NCBI GenBank assembly: GCA_038237745.1
Contig: JBBRYJ010000012.1
Span: 17,546 to 81,545 of the forward strand
Reading direction: 5' to 3'
Length of the DNA: 64,000 nucleotides
Source: DASQEH01 sp038237745
GTDB lineage: Bacteria > Actinomycetota > Actinomycetes > Propionibacteriales > Nocardioidaceae
Positions 59,974 to 64,000 of the stretch are shown piece by piece (positions within the stretch are counted from its first letter, which is position 1; the number at the start of each line of letters is the position of its first letter). A model generated the notes under the pieces. It did no database searches. It saw only the letters and a list, made by a program, of their open reading frames with translations, and was not told the DNA's origin. Made by a program: the position numbers and the translations under genes.

Positions 59974-60849
59974 TCAACCCGGGATCATCCCGGCGGGATC
60001 CAGCCCGATCTGCGGCGCTATGACCACCGCAAGCATTCCGGGGCCGACGTGTGCACCGAGCACCGCCCCGACCTCCGTGACGACGAGCTGTTCCACAGTG
60101 ACGATACGGTCGCGGAGCCGACCTGCCAGTGTCTGGGCGCGGTCGAGGTTGGCGAGGTGAGACACGGCGACGTCGACCGCAACATCTTCAGCGGCAGCGA
60201 CAGCAAGCTCCTCGAGGCGGCTGATCGCCTTGGCCGACGTGCGCACCTTCTCCAAGGGTGCGACCCTCCCGTCCTTGATAGTCAGCAGCGGCTTGACCGC
60301 GAGCGCTGAGCCCACAAGCGCGGCCGTCGCCCCGATCCGGCCGCCGCGCCGCAGATACTCGAGGCTGTCGACGTAGAACAACGCGGTCGTCGACTGTGCC
60401 CTCGCCTCGGCAAACTTCGCCGCAGCCTTCGCGTCGACACCGCGATCGAGTGCCAACGCCGCAGCCTCCACCGCGAATCCCGTTGCCATCCCGAGCTGGC
60501 GAGTGTCGACGGCGAGGACCGGGATCGGCGCCTCTCGGGCAGCGAGCTGGGCCGACTCGAACGTTCCCGAGACCTCGCTCGACAGGTGTACCGAGATGAC
60601 CGCCTCCATTCCGCTTTCAGCCGCCCGTTCGTACGCCTTGAGGAACGCCTCGGGGGCGGGCCGGCTGGTACTGACCGGTATGTGCTTCGTTAGTGCGTCC
60701 GCCATCATCTCGGAGTTCACGGCCGCGCCCTCGTCGTACGCCTTCGCGCCGATGACCACCTGCAGAGGCACGACGATGGCTCCGACCCGTGCAGCCAGCG
60801 CCTCGTCGACCGAGGCCGAGTCGGTCACCAGCGCGACGGAGCGTGACAT
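59974..60849 (-). CDS. DegV family fatty-acid-binding protein
   Basis: A 291-residue two-domain DegV protein. It starts SVALVTDSASVDEALAARVG. Other signatures are STSRPAPEAFLKAYERA, SVHLSSEVSGTFESAQLAA and DSLEYLRRGGRIGATAALVG. Family members bind a fatty acid and present it to fatty acid kinase for lipid synthesis; FakA is not in this window. TAGTGT six bases before ATG 60849 gives the leaderless spacing. It lies between leuS and comEA, as in many relatives. Confidence 0.94.
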   Translation of the reverse strand: MSRSVALVTDSASVDEALAARVGAIVVPLQVVIGAKAYDEGAAVNSEMMADALTKHIPVSTSRPAPEAFLKAYERAAESGMEAVISVHLSSEVSGTFESAQLAAREAPIPVLAVDTRQLGMATGFAVEAAALALDRGVDAKAAAKFAEARAQSTTALFYVDSLEYLRRGGRIGATAALVGSALAVKPLLTIKDGRVAPLEKVRTSAKAISRLEELAVAAAEDVAVDVAVSHLANLDRAQTLAGRLRDRIVTVEQLVVTEVGAVLGAHVGPGMLAVVIAPQIGLDPAGMIPG

Positions 60850-60919
60850 TCCGCGACACTACCGCCCGGTGGGGGACCCGACAGCGCCTCTCTACGAGCT
60901 CCGGATCGGTTTCGGGACG

Positions 60920-63406
60920 TCAGCCGACGACGACGTTGACAACCTTCGGCGCCCGTACGATCACCTTGCGCACCTCGCCACCGGCGATGGCTCGGATGAC
61001 GTTTGCTTCCGCGAGTGCCAGCTCCCGAAGCTCGGACTCCTCGATCGTCGGCGAAACGGTCAGCTTGGCGCGGACCTTTCCCTGAACCTGGACGACACAT
61101 GTCACCGTGTCTGCCACCAGAAGCTCTGCTTGTGCCTGCGGCCAACCTGCCTTCGCCACCGTCGGCTGGTGTCCGAGGCGGTACCACATCTCCTCGGCGG
61201 TGTACGGCGCCACCAGGCTCAAGACGACCGCGACAGTCTCGGCGGCCTCTCGCACCGCCGGATCAGTGGGACCACAGCCCGTGTCGATCGCCTTGCGGGT
61301 GGCGTTGACGAGCTCCATCACCCGCGCGACGACGACGTTGAAGCGCAGCGACGCCAGCAGCTGCGTCGACTCGTGGATGACCCGGTGCGTCACCCTGCGC
61401 AGGTCGACGTCGCCGTCGTCAGGAGATGTGCCCGGGTCACTGGCCACGTCACCGCTCAACCGCCAGGCCCGCTGCAGGAAACGCATCGAGCCACCCGGCG
61501 ACAGGTCGGCCCAGTCGATCTCGTCCTCAGGAGGACCCGCGAACACCATCGTGAGCCGCACAGCGTCGACACCGAAGGCGGCGATCTGCTCACCCAGGTC
61601 GACGCCGTTACCGAGTGACTTGCTCATCCCCTTGCCATGGTTGCGCACCTCGCCCTGGTTGAGCAGGGCGAGGAAGGGCTCGACGAAGTCGAGGTGCCCC
61701 AGGTCGTGCAGGGCCTTGGTGACGAAGCGCGCATAGAGCAGGTGCAAGATCGCATGCTCCACACCACCGACGTACTGGTCGACCGGAGCCCATCGCCGTA
61801 CGGCTGCCGTGTCGAAGGGCTGCGTCTCATCGCCCGGTGTGGGGTAGCGCAGGTAGTACCAGGAGGAGTCGACGAAGGTGTCCATCGTGTCGGTGTCACG
61901 CATCGCCGGGCCTCCGCACCCCGGGCACTCGACATTCACCCAGTCGGGCGCGGACGCCAGCGGAGAGACACCCTTGGGCGCCAGGTCTGCGCCCGTCAGC
62001 TCAGGCAGCCGGACGGGCAGCTGGTCGACCGGAACCGGGACCTCCCCGCACGTCTGGCAGTGGACGATCGGGATGGGCGGACCCCAGAACCGCTGCCTGG
62101 AGACAAGCCAGTCCCGCAGCCGGAAGTTGATGGTGCGTCGCCCGGTCCCCTGCTTCTCCAGCCAGTCGATGATCGTCGACTTGGCGGTGGAGACGTCGAG
62201 CCCGTCCAGCCGTATCTCGTCGTTGCTGGAGTTGATCGCCGCGCCGTCGCCCGTGTAGGCCTCGCCCTCGAACCCTTCGACCGGTTGCACGGTCCGGACG
62301 ATCGGCAGACCGAACTTCGTGGCGAAGTCCCAGTCACGCTGGTCCTGGCCGGGCACCGCCATGATCGCGCCGGTGCCGTACTCGGCCAGTACGTAGTCGG
62401 CTGCGTAGACAGGCATCTGCTGACCGGTCGCAGGGTTGACCGCATGCACGCCGAGGAAGACACCTGTCTTGTCCCGCCCCTCCGTCAAGCGGTCGATCTC
62501 CGTGGTTCGCTGTACCTCGACCACGTAGGCCTCGAACTCGACCCGCTTCTCTGGCGCGCACAGCTCGGCTGCCAGCGCCGAGTCTGCCGCTACCACGAAG
62601 AACGTCGCGCCGAACAACGTGTCCGGGCGAGTGGTGAACACCGTGACCGGCTCCGCGCGACGACCGTCGGGTCGGTTGATGACGAAGTCGACATGGGCGC
62701 CCTCCGACCGTCCGATCCAGTTGCGCTGCATGGTCAGCACCTTGTCCGGCCACGCACCCAGACCGTCCATGTCGTCCAGCAGCCGCTGGGCGTAGTCGGT
62801 GACCTTGAAGAACCACTGCGTCAGGTCGCGTTTGGTGACCTGATGTCCGCATCGCTCGCACATTCCTCCGATCACCTGCTCGTTAGCCAGGACCGTCTGG
62901 TCGTGAGGGCACCAGTTCACCGCAGACGCTTTGCGGTAGGCCAGACCGTTGGCATACAGCTCGAGGAACAACCACTGGGTCCACGCGTAGTACTCGGGGT
63001 CCGAGGTGTGCAACCTCCTCGACCAGTCGAAGGAGATGGCGTAGCGGCGGAACGACTCGGCCTGGGTCTCGATGTTCTTGTAGGTCCACTGCGCCGGATG
63101 CTCGTTGCGCAGGATGGCGGCGTTCTCGGCCGGCAACCCGAACGAGTCCCAGCCGATCGGATGCAGAACGTCATACCCCTGCTGGAACCAGTACCGCGCG
63201 ATGACGTCGGCCAACGCGAAGACCTCGGCGTGACCCATGTGCAGGTCCCCTGAGGGGTACGGGAACATGTCGAGCAGGTACCGCCGCTCCGCAGAGTCGT
63301 CGTCGCGCGCCTTGAACGGGTCCAGCCCGTCCCAGATCTTCAGCCACTTCTCCTGGACGCCCGCGATGTCGTACGTCGCGGTCTGCGCATCGCCCTGCTC
63401 CGACAT
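60920..63406 (-). CDS. leuS: Leucyl-tRNA synthetase
   Basis: An 828-residue class I synthetase. The HIGH motif reads HMGH (PYPSGDLHMGHAEVFALAD) near residue 55. The CP1 editing domain includes TRPDTLFGATFFV near 255. Cysteine pairs CERCG, CQTCG and CPGCGG suggest zinc sites. The KMSKS loop is GKGMSKSLGNG near 590. The anticodon-binding and C-terminal domains complete the protein. GGGAGGG lies 11 bases before ATG 63406. Upstream are a leucine-rich leader frame and a terminator hairpin (63443-63539), indicating control by leucyl-tRNA charging. Confidence 0.97.
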   Translation of the reverse strand: MSEQGDAQTATYDIAGVQEKWLKIWDGLDPFKARDDDSAERRYLLDMFPYPSGDLHMGHAEVFALADVIARYWFQQGYDVLHPIGWDSFGLPAENAAILRNEHPAQWTYKNIETQAESFRRYAISFDWSRRLHTSDPEYYAWTQWLFLELYANGLAYRKASAVNWCPHDQTVLANEQVIGGMCERCGHQVTKRDLTQWFFKVTDYAQRLLDDMDGLGAWPDKVLTMQRNWIGRSEGAHVDFVINRPDGRRAEPVTVFTTRPDTLFGATFFVVAADSALAAELCAPEKRVEFEAYVVEVQRTTEIDRLTEGRDKTGVFLGVHAVNPATGQQMPVYAADYVLAEYGTGAIMAVPGQDQRDWDFATKFGLPIVRTVQPVEGFEGEAYTGDGAAINSSNDEIRLDGLDVSTAKSTIIDWLEKQGTGRRTINFRLRDWLVSRQRFWGPPIPIVHCQTCGEVPVPVDQLPVRLPELTGADLAPKGVSPLASAPDWVNVECPGCGGPAMRDTDTMDTFVDSSWYYLRYPTPGDETQPFDTAAVRRWAPVDQYVGGVEHAILHLLYARFVTKALHDLGHLDFVEPFLALLNQGEVRNHGKGMSKSLGNGVDLGEQIAAFGVDAVRLTMVFAGPPEDEIDWADLSPGGSMRFLQRAWRLSGDVASDPGTSPDDGDVDLRRVTHRVIHESTQLLASLRFNVVVARVMELVNATRKAIDTGCGPTDPAVREAAETVAVVLSLVAPYTAEEMWYRLGHQPTVAKAGWPQAQAELLVADTVTCVVQVQGKVRAKLTVSPTIEESELRELALAEANVIRAIAGGEVRKVIVRAPKVVNVVVG

Positions 63407-63442
63407 GACTGCTGCCCTCCCTCGACCGTGGCTGTGGACATG

Positions 63443-63467
63443 AAAAAGCCCCTCACGTATGAGGGGC
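63443..63467 (-). terminator. Intrinsic terminator in the leuS leader (attenuator)
   Basis: On the minus strand GCCCCTCA and TGAGGGGC form a perfect 8-base stem around a TACG loop (63467-63448), directly followed by TTTTT (63447-63443). It lies 36 bases before the leuS ATG, so it must be passed or prevented for leuS to be made. This is the only classical stem-plus-T-run terminator I see in the window. Confidence 0.8.
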
Positions 63468-63468
63468 A

Positions 63469-63501
63469 GCCGCGCTGTCGATCTTTTCCGATCAGCGCGG
63501 C
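63469..63501 (-). promoter_or_regulatory. Competing upstream stem in the leuS leader
   Basis: GCCGCGCTG (minus strand, 63501-63493) pairs over nine bases with CAGCGCGGC (63477-63469). The first arm overlaps the end and stop of the leader frame, so ribosome position there decides whether it can form. It ends one base before the terminator stem, so how it would prevent that stem is not clear. Confidence 0.5.
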
Positions 63502-63527
63502 GGGCTAAGGAGCAGCGACTTCTCCAT
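63492..63527 (-). CDS. leuS leader peptide MEKSLLLSPPR
   Basis: An 11-codon frame from ATG 63527 to TGA 63492 with CTG CTC CTT leucine codons at positions 5-7, then AGC. It lies 25 bases before the terminator hairpin of leuS. There is no Shine-Dalgarno sequence. TACTCT six bases before the ATG predicts that transcription starts at the A of the codon. The Leu-Leu-Leu-Ser core is shared with the leuA leader at 25980-26033. Confidence 0.7.
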   Translation of the reverse strand: MEKSLLLSPPR

Positions 63528-63533
63528 CAGACA

Positions 63534-63539
63534 AGAGTA
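63534..63539 (-). promoter_or_regulatory. -10 box of the leuS leader transcript
   Basis: TACTCT on the minus strand, six bases before the leader ATG. The same hexamer is the -10 box of rpsT. No convincing -35 is visible. Confidence 0.55.
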
Positions 63540-64000
63540 GCGCAGCCGTCCGCGACGCCGCTACGGCGTTGTCCTTGCCGGGGCGGCTCCGAGGCTTTCG
63601 GGGCAGTGGAGCTTCGGAGGGGGTAGGGGCTCAGAAGCCACCCGGTGGTACCCCGCGTAGTCGCCCTCCGACGTATGGTCACAAGCGCCGCCCTCAGGCG
63701 CCAATCGCACTGCGGCTTGCTCGTTGCGAAAGCAGACTGGCTCGTGCAAACTCCAGTGACGAGCCTGAGTCCGCTGGTGCACCTCGCCACCCGGGAGCAG
63801 CGCTACCTCTCGATGAAAGGACGGCGGTCTTCTTGATGAGTGGTCGCAACAAAGTGCTGGTAAGCCCGGATCCACCGTCCGTTGATGGCTGAGGCTCAAG
63901 GGGCGGTGGCGGAGTCGTTGCCGGGTTGAGGGCATGGGTGTGTGACCGGGCTGGCCGGTGGTCTCCACGTTGGTGTTCCTGGTTGGTGTCCTGGCGGACG
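63540..64000. other. No recognised gene; possible remnant region
   Basis: These 461 bases upstream of the leuS promoter hold several short open frames on both strands but none with a recognisable motif, ribosome site or sensible codon pattern. A minus-strand frame runs from the window edge to 63561 without similarity I can name. It could be the edge of a mobile element or a decayed gene continuing beyond the window. Confidence 0.4.

Noticed and set aside
63405..63540. T-box riboswitch before leuS
   Set aside because: No T-box sequence or specifier-loop architecture is visible. The leader frame with a Leu run and a simple terminator fits attenuation better.
63561..63968. 135-residue minus-strand open frame at the right edge
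   Set aside because: No start signal, motif or family resemblance; composition is like an untranslated frame.

Overview
The window is 64 kb of high-GC chromosome from an actinobacterium. The evidence is GTG starts, 4-base gene overlaps, TANNNT -10 boxes placed 6-7 bases before start codons, and conserved neighbourhoods: leuS-degV-comEA-comEC-holA-rpsT; lepA-hemW-hrcA-dnaJ-rsmE-HIT-phoH-ybeY-CNNM/CBS-era; and leuA-recO-uppS. The order resembles Mycobacterium and Streptomyces; a Nocardioides-like (Propionibacteriales) origin is a guess. I found no tRNA, rRNA, CRISPR array or intact insertion sequence.

Layout. 1-3.5 kb: a YdbS/YdbT-like pair of PH-domain membrane proteins, the isoprenyl diphosphate synthase uppS, and recO. 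3.7-16.4 kb: one long minus-strand operon for a sulfated surface polysaccharide. It holds a CapD/PglF-like dehydratase, one GT4 glycosyltransferase, two sulfotransferases, a PglC-like priming transferase, a DegT-type sugar aminotransferase, the CapE-CapF-CapG set for UDP-N-acetyl-L-fucosamine, a Wzx flippase and a Wzy-like polymerase. 16.6-22 kb: control and accessory genes (tyrosine autokinase, coiled-coil membrane protein, DUF4012 protein, small secreted protein, low-molecular-weight phosphatase). 22-29 kb: an acetyltransferase, a MetE-like protein, leuA with a leucine leader, a lipoprotein, era and an EamA permease. 29-38.6 kb: the ribosome-maturation and heat-shock block with a CIRCE operator. 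38.7-48.5 kb: hemW, an acyl-CoA ligase, a MOSC protein, a DEAD-box helicase, carbonic anhydrase, an aminoglycoside-kinase homologue and lepA. 48.5-54.5 kb: accessory genes, three broken by single-base frameshifts, plus a helix-turn-helix/Clp-N pair with a likely self-controlled promoter. 54.6-63.5 kb: rpsT, holA, DUF202, comEC, comEA, degV and leuS.

The most interesting signals are regulatory. leuS is preceded by an 11-codon reading frame, MEKSLLLSPPR, and then by a hairpin followed by five Ts. leuA is preceded by a 17-codon frame, MSDDARALLLSRRGEVR, whose end pairs with a segment just downstream. Both frames start at or near the predicted transcription start, so leucine synthesis and leucyl-tRNA charging may share one ribosome-sensing logic. 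A 22-base intergenic repeat built on CGCCCTCTCGGCGGG recurs at four places. The start codon and putative ribosome site of the DUF4012 gene lie inside an inverted repeat. At least nine genes show the promoter spacing expected for leaderless transcripts.
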